Below, one piece after another: positions 1 to 5,117 of a stretch of 15,593 bases of DNA. The notes beneath the pieces were generated by a model. The model was not told the origin of the DNA. It saw nothing but the letters and a program-made list of their open reading frames with translations, and did not search any database. Origin of the DNA: DASWUD01 sp036401755 (lineage in GTDB: Bacteria > Pseudomonadota > Gammaproteobacteria > Thiohalomonadales > Thiohalomonadaceae); NCBI GenBank assembly GCA_036401755.1, contig DASWUD010000164.1:1-15593 (forward strand), read 5' to 3'. Position numbers and translations under genes: made by a program. How positions within the stretch are numbered: the stretch's first letter is position 1; every line of letters begins with the position of its first letter.

Positions 1-570
1 ATCGGGCGAGAAGATCCCTTTGCTGAGTTGCGCCTGTTGATAGGAGGAGGCAAGCACGTCGCCGAGCAGCACCAGAATGATCGAAGGCGGAATGATCTGG
101 CCGAGCGTGCCCGAGGCGCAGATGGTGCCGGCGGCGAGCGCCGGGCTGTAGCCGCGCTTCATCATGGTGGGCAGCGAGAGCAGTCCCATCGTCACCACCG
201 TGGCACCAACGATGCCGGTGCTGGCGGCGAGCAGCATCCCTACTACCGTGACGGAGATGGCAAGCCCGCCGCGCAACGGACCAAACAGGCTGCCCATGGT
301 GTCGAGCAGATTCTCCGCCACCTTGGAGCGCTCCAGCATCACCCCCATGAAGATGAACAGCGGCACGGCGATGAGCGTGTCGTTGGTCATGATACCGAAC
401 AGGCGGTTGGGTAGCGCCTGCAGAAAGGTGCCGTCGAACAGACCGAGCAGTTCGCCGCCAAAGGCAAACAACAGTGCGGTGCCGGCCAGGGTGAGGGCCA
501 CCGGGTAGCCGGCCATCAGCGTGACGCAGATGACCAGAAACATCAGGATCGGGATCAGCTCAATCATCAT
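1..570 (-). CDS. dctM: TRAP transporter large permease (DctM family), 5' part only
   Basis: This is the membrane subunit that carries the substrate in a tripartite ATP-independent periplasmic transporter, driven by an ion gradient across the inner membrane. Only the first 190 codons are in the window; the family is usually about 425-450 residues. The visible part is almost all hydrophobic helices and contains the conserved segment LGQIIPPSI (about residues 156-164), typical of DctM. The chosen start is the ATG at 568-570, whose first base overlaps the TAA stop of the small permease gene; a second ATG follows directly. This one-base overlap implies translational coupling. The substrate cannot be read from the sequence. 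The partner sequence resembles the small permeases annotated as mannitol/chloroaromatic type, a label that says little about the real substrate. Confidence 0.93.
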   Translation of the reverse strand, partial: MMIELIPILMFLVICVTLMAGYPVALTLAGTALLFAFGGELLGLFDGTFLQALPNRLFGIMTNDTLIAVPLFIFMGVMLERSKVAENLLDTMGSLFGPLRGGLAISVTVVGMLLAASTGIVGATVVTMGLLSLPTMMKRGYSPALAAGTICASGTLGQIIPPSIILVLLGDVLASSYQQAQLSKGIFSPD

Positions 571-1112
571 TAGATCTCCCGGGGGGCGTCGTGTTCGCCG
601 GATGGCTCGCTCCCCGTCACCACCAGCAGATTGCGTGCGAGCAGCGCCACCCCCTGCAGGAGCAGCAGCAACGCCATGGCCGGGATGGTGCTCTTCAGCA
701 GGTAGAGCCACGGCAGCCCGCCGCTGTCGCGCGACCCCTCATGCAACGCCCAGGAGCTGGTCACGTAGTCCCAGCTCACCCAGATGAGGAACAGGCAGAA
801 GGGGAGTAGCAGCAGCAGGGTGCCGAGCAGGTCGACCCAGGCGCGGCCGCGCGCGCTGGCCTTCTGGTAGAAGATGTCGACCCGCACATGGCCGTCATGC
901 TTGAGGGTGTAGGCGGCGCCAAGCATGAAGAGCATGGCGTGCAGGTAGGTAACCGACTCCTGCATGGCGATCCAGCCGAGGTTAAAGAGGTAGCGCAGCA
1001 CGACGATGGCGAAGGTGACCGCCACCATCGCCAGGGTGCACCAGGCGGTGAGGCGGCCGACCCGTTCGTTAAGGGTGTCGCAAAGACGGATCAGGCTATG
1101 CAGGGTGGTCAT
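570..1112 (-). CDS. dctQ: TRAP transporter small permease (DctQ family)
   Basis: This is the small membrane subunit of a TRAP transporter, which pairs with DctM in the inner membrane. The 180-residue product has four predicted membrane helices at about residues 24-43, 52-70, 94-114 and 139-160, the usual DctQ topology. Between helices 2 and 3 is the family-typical segment GHVRVDIFY (74-82), and before helix 4 is EGSRDSGGLP (125-134), which I associate with the mannitol/chloroaromatic subgroup. The ribosome binding site is weak (an A-rich AAGAAA about 7 bases before ATG). It is the first gene of its transcription unit here. The binding-protein gene (dctP) that often precedes dctQ is absent, so it is either beyond the left edge after dctM or elsewhere in the genome. 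Confidence 0.93.
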   Translation of the reverse strand: MTTLHSLIRLCDTLNERVGRLTAWCTLAMVAVTFAIVVLRYLFNLGWIAMQESVTYLHAMLFMLGAAYTLKHDGHVRVDIFYQKASARGRAWVDLLGTLLLLLPFCLFLIWVSWDYVTSSWALHEGSRDSGGLPWLYLLKSTIPAMALLLLLQGVALLARNLLVVTGSEPSGEHDAPREI

Positions 1113-1141
1113 GAGTTATTTCTTATGGATGAAAGGGGGCT

Positions 1142-1147
1142 ATTGTA
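1142..1147 (-). promoter_or_regulatory. Possible -10 element for dctQM
   Basis: On the minus strand the hexamer is TACAAT, 5 of 6 matches to the sigma-70 -10, about 30 bases before the dctQ start codon. No good -35 lies at the right spacing (best is TGGTCG at 17 bases, 3 of 6). A perfect TTGACA (minus strand, 1195-1200) lies upstream, but it is 47 bases away and pairs at 17 bases only with the poor hexamer CTGACA. An activator-dependent promoter is possible but no activator site is recognised. Confidence 0.3.
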
Positions 1148-1206
1148 GGGAGCACCGGGCCGGGCGACCAGTGTCAGCCAGGCGACTGCTTCTCTGTCAA
1201 GAGTTT

Positions 1207-1215
1207 TTATGCACA
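1207..1215 (+). promoter_or_regulatory. DnaA box TTATGCACA
   Basis: This nine-base site reads TTATGCACA, a full match to the relaxed E. coli DnaA consensus TTWTNCACA. It is about 70 bases on the dctQ side of the AT-rich tract, with the three-box cluster on the other side. A single such match occurs by chance fairly often; the company of the other boxes raises its weight. Confidence 0.45.
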
Positions 1216-1384
1216 ACTCCGGTGCAGCGTTACAGGGTTGCCGGGTAAGTAAATACTCGCATATCCTGGCTCCGCCATTTTGGCGTAACATATTGTTTTA
1301 TATGAATTATTTTTTGCTGGTCAGAGAGTGGCCAATTTAAGCGTGGGCCCGCTGTGGCGCGCCTTTGCGGTTGTTTCAGACACC

Positions 1385-1420
1385 TCATCCACAAAGTTAT
1401 CCACAGCAAATGTGGATAAC
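1385..1420. promoter_or_regulatory. Three-box DnaA cluster with perfect inverted pair
   Basis: The site holds TCATCCACA (1385-1393, one mismatch to TTATCCACA), TTATCCACA (1397-1405, perfect) and, in the opposite orientation, TGTGGATAA (1411-1419, perfect). The second and third boxes are the arms of a 10-base perfect inverted repeat (1396-1405 and 1411-1420) with a 5-base spacer GCAAA. TTATCCACA is the classic high-affinity DnaA site. The three boxes are packed in 35 bases. The same hairpin could in principle act as a weak terminator for the minus-strand operon ending at 1518, because the minus-strand RNA continues with UUUG, but the stem is AT-rich and the U-run is short. Confidence 0.6.
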
Positions 1421-1491
1421 CTTTTCACCCAAATCCTTTCAATGAGTTAGTGAAAAAAGATAAACCCAAGATGATGAATTTCGGCTAAGAC

Positions 1492-1510
1492 CCATCAGTT
1501 TTGGTGATGG
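1492..1510 (-). terminator. Weak hairpin after the DUF2782 gene
   Basis: CCATCA (1492-1497) and TGATGG (1505-1510) form a 6-base stem with a 7-base loop, starting 8 bases past the DUF2782 stop codon. On the minus-strand transcript it is followed only by a broken U-run (GUCUUAG). It is placed where an operon terminator is expected but is weak by sequence. Confidence 0.3.
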
Positions 1511-1517
1511 TTTAGGG

Positions 1518-1877
1518 CTACCACTGCAGGATCTTCCACTGGATCACCGGCGGGTTGTCCAGTTCGTTGCGGCGAGTTTCGAGGCTGCCATCGCCGTCGG
1601 TGTCGATGAGGTAGTAGGGATAGCCCTTGCTCGGGGTGATCTTGACCATGTAGAGCTGGCCGTTGAGGCGATACTCTTCGATGATCTCCTCCTTGCGCTT
1701 GATGATGGTCACCTCGGGTTCCGGCATCGCCTCCCCCTCTGCGGGGGGGACCGGCGCCTCACTGGCCGGCGCTGCTTCCATGGCCGGCGGCGGCGGCACC
1801 GGTGCGAACTCCTCGGCGCAGAGAGGGGCGGCCGCTGGCAGAAGGGTAAAGAGGAGTAGGCTGTGGGCGGCGCGCAT
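1518..1877 (-). CDS. Small exported DUF2782 protein
   Basis: The 119-residue product has a signal peptide (residues 1-21, hydrophobic core LLLFTLLPAAA, likely cleavage after LCA), then a Pro/Ala/Glu-rich linker (about 24-56) and a compact C-terminal domain that I recognise as DUF2782. The cysteine at 20 lacks a proper lipobox, so a periplasmic soluble protein is more likely than a lipoprotein. The domain carries DTDGDG (92-97), an aspartate spacing like a calcium loop. The frame extends upstream into the LOG gene, but the start at 1875-1877 is preferred because GGAG lies 6 bases before it; for the ATG at 1881-1883 that GGAG is directly adjacent. It lies 13 bases after the LOG-family stop and is probably cotranscribed. 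The family often neighbours polA (from memory). Its function is unknown. Confidence 0.85.
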   Translation of the reverse strand: MRAAHSLLLFTLLPAAAPLCAEEFAPVPPPPAMEAAPASEAPVPPAEGEAMPEPEVTIIKRKEEIIEEYRLNGQLYMVKITPSKGYPYYLIDTDGDGSLETRRNELDNPPVIQWKILQW

Positions 1878-1890
1878 GTGCATCTCCGGA

Positions 1891-2613
1891 TCAGAGGTCG
1901 AGAAGGATTTCACGCTCTTCGGCCGAGGGCTCGAAGCCGCGCTGTTCATAGTGGGCGAAGATGGCGTTGACGACCTCTTGCGGGGTGTCCAGTACCTGAA
2001 ACAGCTGGAGGTCACCGGGGCTGATCACCTTTTCCTCGACGAGCGTGGTCTTGATCCAGTCGATCAGTTTTTCCCAGAACGGGGCGTGGACCAGGATGAT
2101 GGGGATGCGCCGCGTCTTGCCGGTTTGCACCAGGGTGAGGATCTCCATCAGCTCGTCGAGGGTGCCGAAACCGCCGGGCATTACCACATAGGCCGCCGCG
2201 TATTTGACGAACATCACCTTGCGCGAGAAGAAGTGGCGGAAGGTAAGGCGGATATCCTGATAGGCGTTGCCCGCCTGCTCGTGGGGCAGCTGGATGTTGA
2301 GGCCGACGCTCGGCGACTTGCCGTGGAAGGCCCCCTTGTTGGCCGCCTCCATGATGCCAGGGCCACCACCGCTCACCACCGAAAAGCCGGCATCGGAGAG
2401 GGAGCGGGCGATCTGCTCGGTCAAGGCATAGTAGGGGTGGTCGACCGGGGTGCGCGCCGAACCGAAGATGCTCACCGAGGGGCGGATCTCGGCGAGCCGC
2501 TCGAACCCCTCCACGAACTCCGCCATGATCTGAAACACCTTCCACGATTCGCGTGTCAGGCTGCTGTCGTCGGTCATGGCCTGGCCGTGATGGGATTTCT
2601 CTTTGCTGCTCAT
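1891..2613 (-). CDS. LOG-family protein (TIGR00730), nucleotide phosphoribohydrolase-like
   Basis: The product is a cytosolic Rossmann-fold protein of the LOG family. Characterised members release a nucleobase from nucleoside 5'-monophosphates (cytokinin riboside monophosphates in plants; AMP and other purines in bacteria). With this start it is 240 residues. The motifs are clear: GSAR (51-54), SGGGPGIMEAANKGA (81-95), Arg131-Lys132, and the catalytic signature PGGFGTLDE (146-154). The frame opens at 2658, but a perfect TATAAT lies at 2644-2649, so a start there would sit inside the promoter. The ATG at 2611-2613 leaves a leader of about 23 bases, without a strong Shine-Dalgarno; the ATG at 2575-2577 is the alternative. 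It lies between the small membrane protein gene and the DUF2782 gene. The substrate is not known. Confidence 0.88.
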   Translation of the reverse strand: MSSKEKSHHGQAMTDDSSLTRESWKVFQIMAEFVEGFERLAEIRPSVSIFGSARTPVDHPYYALTEQIARSLSDAGFSVVSGGGPGIMEAANKGAFHGKSPSVGLNIQLPHEQAGNAYQDIRLTFRHFFSRKVMFVKYAAAYVVMPGGFGTLDELMEILTLVQTGKTRRIPIILVHAPFWEKLIDWIKTTLVEEKVISPGDLQLFQVLDTPQEVVNAIFAHYEQRGFEPSAEEREILLDL

Positions 2614-2643
2614 GGTCGCTACGGGGCAGAGGATAGAGCGCCC

Positions 2644-2649
2644 ATTATA
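2644..2649 (-). promoter_or_regulatory. Perfect -10 hexamer upstream of the LOG-family gene
   Basis: The minus strand reads TATAAT at 2644-2649. The best -35 candidates are poor (CCCTGT at 17 bases, TGTTCA at 14), and the extended -10 TG is one base off. The expected transcript start, near 2637, fits translation from the ATG at 2613. It suggests that the LOG and DUF2782 genes can be transcribed apart from the upstream operon. Confidence 0.5.
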
Positions 2650-2700
2650 CGCATGCACGAGGGTGAACAGGGCACTCCTCGTGCCGGAGCTTGCGCGTGG

Positions 2701-2925
2701 TTACTGCCCGATGACGCCCGTCAGGCGAAGGCCCACATAGGTGATGGTCGCCGTGGCCAGCAGTACCCCGGCGATCGGTACCAGCTTCATCAACTTGCTG
2801 AACAGCGGCGGCACGGCGGGCTTGTTGCGGAACTGGCGGCGCACGCTGCGCGGATAGAAAAAGATCAGGTAGGCGGCGATGAGCAGGTTGAGCGCCGCCG
2901 ATACATATTCGCCACCGCCGAGCAT
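2701..2925 (-). CDS. Small two-helix membrane protein, unknown function
   Basis: I do not recognise this 74-residue product. It has two hydrophobic segments (about residues 7-24 and 48-70) joined by a basic loop rich in Arg and Lys (RSVRRQFRNK, 26-35), so both termini are probably periplasmic with the loop in the cytoplasm. Evidence that it is a real gene: AAGGAGGT lies 5 bases before the ATG, and the gene begins one base past the stop codon of the rof-like gene, which implies translational coupling. No catalytic motif is visible. Its neighbours are a Rho antiterminator homologue and a LOG-family protein. Possible roles range from a membrane anchor or regulator to an uncharacterised conserved protein. 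Confidence 0.75.
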   Translation of the reverse strand: MLGGGEYVSAALNLLIAAYLIFFYPRSVRRQFRNKPAVPPLFSKLMKLVPIAGVLLATATITYVGLRLTGVIGQ

Positions 2926-2926
2926 G

Positions 2927-3175
2927 CTAGACCTCCTTCATGGGGGTGGCGCGCACGATGCGATCGAGCCGGATCTTCATCTGCAGATGGTGGCCGTTCT
3001 CGCAGACCATGTATTCGGCACCCAGCTCGGTGCTCATATCCTTCGGCGTCAGCAGGTCGATATGCTCCTGCCCCTGCTCATCGAGCCACGCCATGCGCAG
3101 CAGCTCCTTGTGCATGATGTAGAGTTCGTACTGGGAGTGGAGATTACAATCGATTGGCCGGTAGTGGTCGCTCAT
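2927..3175 (-). CDS. rof: Rho-binding antiterminator, Rof/YaeO family
   Basis: Rof (YaeO) binds the Rho transcription terminator and blocks its RNA binding, reducing Rho-dependent termination. The 82-residue product matches the family in length (E. coli about 85). It starts MSDHYRPIDC, like the E. coli MSDxYxPINC opening, continues with an Sm-like small beta-barrel pattern, and has the conserved IRLDRI (68-73) near the C terminus. The start has a GAGAGG element about 7 bases upstream. It lies 12 bases after the hemW stop and one base before the small membrane protein gene, so it is inside the operon. Identification rests on overall resemblance, since the family is short and variable. Confidence 0.82.
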   Translation of the reverse strand: MSDHYRPIDCNLHSQYELYIMHKELLRMAWLDEQGQEHIDLLTPKDMSTELGAEYMVCENGHHLQMKIRLDRIVRATPMKEV

Positions 3176-3187
3176 GACAGTACCCTC

Positions 3188-4357
3188 TCAATTTGTCGCA
3201 TTATCCGGCAGGAAGAGTTCCAGCAGGGTGTTGAGATGATTGTAGCCCAGCGCGGTGGGGCGGATCTGACCCGCCTGCCACTCGATGAGCCCGGTCGCCT
3301 GCGCACGGCGCAACGGCTGCTCCGCCACGGTGAGGGGCATTCCTGCATGCTCACTCAGCAGTGACTCGGGAAAACCCTCCGCCAGGCGCAGTGCATTGAG
3401 CATAAACTCGAAGAGAGCCTCTGCCGCGTCCGGCTCGCTCTGCCCGGCAAGACGGTGTGCCCCCGCGGCGGCCAGATACTCATGGGGATGGCGCACCTTC
3501 CAGCGGCGCAGGTAGCGCTGGCGCTGCGGCTCGGTGATCTTGCCGTGGGCACCGGCGCCGATGCCGAGGTAGTCGCCGAACTGCCAGTAGTTGAGGTTGT
3601 GACGGCACTGCCACCCCTGCCGCGCATAGGCCGACACCTCGTATTGGTGATAGCCGGCGGCGGCCAGCTGCTGCTGCCCCTGCTGGTGGATCGCCCACAT
3701 CAGCTCATCGCCGGGGAGCGGCGGCGGCTGGTGGTGAAACACCGTGTTGGGTTCGAGGGTGAGCTGGTAGTAGGAGAGGTGGGTCGGCTCCAGTGCGATG
3801 GCGGTGGCCACATCCTCGCGGGCCTGCGCCAGCGTCTGTTCGGGCAGGGCGAACATCAGGTCGAGATTGAAGTTGTCAAAACCGGCGCGATGCGCCATCT
3901 CGGCTGCATGGATGGCCTCGCGCCGGCCGTGGATGCGCCCCAGGCGGCGCAGCTGCTCGTCATTGAAACTCTGCACGCCGATGGAGAGGCGGTTGATCCC
4001 CGCCGCACGAAATTCGGCAAAGCGCTGCTGCTCGGCGGTGCCCGGGTTGGCCTCCAGGGTGATCTCCGCCTCGGGGGAAAGCGCGATGCGTGCGCGTATC
4101 CCTGCCAGCAAACGATCCAGCGCCTCGGGGCTCAGCAGACTGGGCGTACCACCGCCGATAAACACGGTGATCACCTTGCGCCCCCACACCCGCGGCAGCT
4201 CCTCTTCGAGATCATTGAGCAGCGCCTCCACATAGGCCGCTTCGGGAATGGCGCCCTTCAACTCGTGGGAGTTGAAGTCGCAATAGGGACATTTACGCAC
4301 ACACCAGGGGAAGTGGAGGTAGAGGGAGAGCGGGGGCAGGGTATTGAAATGGAACAT
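3188..4357 (-). CDS. hemW: HemW, radical SAM haem chaperone
   Basis: HemW is a radical SAM protein that binds haem and is thought to deliver it to respiratory enzymes; it is often mis-annotated as an oxygen-independent coproporphyrinogen oxidase. The 389-residue length fits. The 4Fe-4S motif is Cys19-Cys23-Cys26 followed by Asp-Phe, that is CxxxCxxCxF; true HemN enzymes have a fourth cysteine at that last position (CxxxCxxCxC). The SAM-binding GGGTPS is at 68-73, and the HemN-type C-terminal domain follows (NYWQFGDYLGIGAGAHG). No strong ribosome binding site precedes the ATG. It follows rdgB by 60 bases and precedes rof by 12; rdgB-hemW adjacency is common in gammaproteobacteria (from memory). 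Confidence 0.96.
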   Translation of the reverse strand: MFHFNTLPPLSLYLHFPWCVRKCPYCDFNSHELKGAIPEAAYVEALLNDLEEELPRVWGRKVITVFIGGGTPSLLSPEALDRLLAGIRARIALSPEAEITLEANPGTAEQQRFAEFRAAGINRLSIGVQSFNDEQLRRLGRIHGRREAIHAAEMAHRAGFDNFNLDLMFALPEQTLAQAREDVATAIALEPTHLSYYQLTLEPNTVFHHQPPPLPGDELMWAIHQQGQQQLAAAGYHQYEVSAYARQGWQCRHNLNYWQFGDYLGIGAGAHGKITEPQRQRYLRRWKVRHPHEYLAAAGAHRLAGQSEPDAAEALFEFMLNALRLAEGFPESLLSEHAGMPLTVAEQPLRRAQATGLIEWQAGQIRPTALGYNHLNTLLELFLPDNATN

Positions 4358-4417
4358 CGTGTGAGTTTAGCCGCGGTGCGGCGCTCCGTGGCGAAGCGCT
4401 GCGCCGAATGGGAAGTG

Positions 4418-5014
4418 TCAGGAATGCAACCTGAGCGATTCCAGCAGGCGGCGCAGCGCCTGGCCGCGATGGCTGCGGGCATGTTTCTCCTCGCCGCTCA
4501 GTTCGGCGACGCTGCGTCCCAGTTCCGGCACCCAAAAGATCGGATCGTAACCGAAGCCGCCGCTGCCGCTGCGCGCCAAGGCGATGCGCCCCTCCCAGCT
4601 GCCCTGGGCAATGAGCGGCGTCGGATCGGAGGGGTGGCGCATGTAGACGATGAGGCACTGGAAACGCGCGGTGCGCTCGGTTTCCGGCACCTGCGCCAGC
4701 GCCTCCAGCAGCTTGTCGATATTCTGCGCATCGCTGCAGCCGGGGCCGGAGTAGCGCGCCGAGTAGATCCCGGGCGCCCCCTGCAGCGCGTCCACCTCCA
4801 GCCCCGAATCGTCGGCCAGCGCCGGCAGCCCGGTGTGCATCGCCGCGTTGCGTGCCTTGAGGATGGCATTCTCCACGAAGGAGAGTCCCGTCTCCTCGAT
4901 CTCGGGCACGGCAAACTCGCCCTGCGGCAGCACCTCGAAATCGAGACCGCCGAGCATCTCGTTGAACTCGCGCACCTTGCCCTTGTTGCCGCTCGCCAGC
5001 ACGATCTTCTTCAT
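4418..5014 (-). CDS. rdgB: XTP/dITP pyrophosphatase (RdgB/HAM1 family)
   Basis: RdgB hydrolyses non-canonical purine triphosphates (dITP, XTP, ITP) to monophosphates, keeping them out of DNA and RNA. The 198-residue product is the normal size. Key signatures are ASGNKGKVREF (7-17) for nucleotide binding, SFVENAILKARNA (45-57), LADDSGLEVDAL (67-78) with the catalytic Asp69, FGYDPIF (154-160) and the C-terminal KHARSHRGQAL segment. The Shine-Dalgarno is poor. It is separated from rph upstream by about 100 bases that contain a long palindrome, so it may be transcribed at a lower level than rph or need readthrough. Confidence 0.97.
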   Translation of the reverse strand: MKKIVLASGNKGKVREFNEMLGGLDFEVLPQGEFAVPEIEETGLSFVENAILKARNAAMHTGLPALADDSGLEVDALQGAPGIYSARYSGPGCSDAQNIDKLLEALAQVPETERTARFQCLIVYMRHPSDPTPLIAQGSWEGRIALARSGSGGFGYDPIFWVPELGRSVAELSGEEKHARSHRGQALRRLLESLRLHS

Positions 5015-5031
5015 GTCAGTTACCCAACCCG

Positions 5032-5112
5032 AAAAAATTTAACCGCGAAGTACGCAAAGTAACACGAAGTAATAAGTGATAAATTTTTAACTTTGCGATA
5101 CTTCGCGGTTAA
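5032..5112 (-). terminator. Possible terminator after rph formed by the palindrome
   Basis: Read on the minus strand, the palindrome lies just past the rph stop and its second arm is followed at once by a run of six T (5032-5037 on the plus strand as A). A long stem followed by a U-run meets the sequence criteria of an intrinsic terminator, though the loop is unusually long. It would reduce transcription from rph into rdgB. Confidence 0.45.
5039..5112. repeat. Long imperfect palindrome between rph and rdgB
   Basis: The left arm (5039-5060) and right arm (5090-5112) are complementary over 22 positions, with one extra base in the right arm and a loop of about 29 bases. The arms begin TTAACCGCGAAGTA and end CGCAAAGT. 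Inside, a short unit resembling CGAAGTAA recurs roughly every 10 bases (near 5045, 5054 and 5065), so the element is also partly periodic. The style, a CGCGAAG-rich hairpin in a short intergenic gap, is that of dispersed extragenic palindromes seen in many proteobacteria. Only one copy is in this window. Confidence 0.75.
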
Positions 5113-5117
5113 TGATT

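Larger units (their letters stand above)
1113..1517. other. Gene-free region with AT-rich tract and DnaA boxes
   Basis: This 405-base stretch between dctQ and the DUF2782 gene has no convincing coding sequence. The only frame of any length (minus strand, ending at 1109) is out of frame with dctQ and has no recognisable protein features. From low to high coordinates it holds a possible dctQM -10 element (1142-1147), a DnaA-box sequence (1207-1215), an AT-rich tract of 30 bases with only 3 G or C (1286-1315), a group of three more DnaA boxes (1385-1419), and a weak hairpin just after the DUF2782 stop (1492-1510). A DnaA-binding locus is the best single explanation for the box density; a simple promoter plus terminator region is the alternative. 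Confidence 0.6.

Noticed and set aside
1109..1291. Minus-strand frame of 60 codons upstream of dctQ
   Set aside because: It has no ribosome site, overlaps the likely promoter and a DnaA box, and shows no protein-like features.
1207..1420. Main chromosomal replication origin
   Set aside because: The boxes and AT-rich tract are suggestive, but there are few boxes, no dnaA, dnaN, gyrB or mnmG nearby, and no 13-mer repeats that I can see. A DnaA-regulatory locus is the more careful reading.
1663..3117. Long plus-strand open frame of 484 codons
   Set aside because: It lies antisense across the DUF2782, LOG, membrane-protein and rof genes, all of which have motifs and ribosome sites. Its translation is Arg/His/Gly/Ala-rich without domain sense, typical of a GC-rich shadow frame.
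3188..4357. Oxygen-independent coproporphyrinogen III oxidase HemN
   Set aside because: The cysteine motif is CxxxCxxCxF and the protein is 389 residues, both fitting HemW; HemN needs a fourth cysteine and is longer.
4379..4416. Inverted repeat CGGCGC/GCGCCG between rdgB and hemW
   Set aside because: Six-base arms in GC-rich DNA with no U-run on the minus strand are expected by chance and are not a credible terminator.
3455..5062. Plus-strand open frame of 535 codons
   Set aside because: It is antisense to hemW and rdgB, which are unmistakable, and the translation shows no recognisable family.
5039..5112. Insertion sequence or attachment site
   Set aside because: There is no transposase or integrase, no flanking target duplication, and the arms face each other with a short loop, so it is a palindrome rather than a mobile element with ends.
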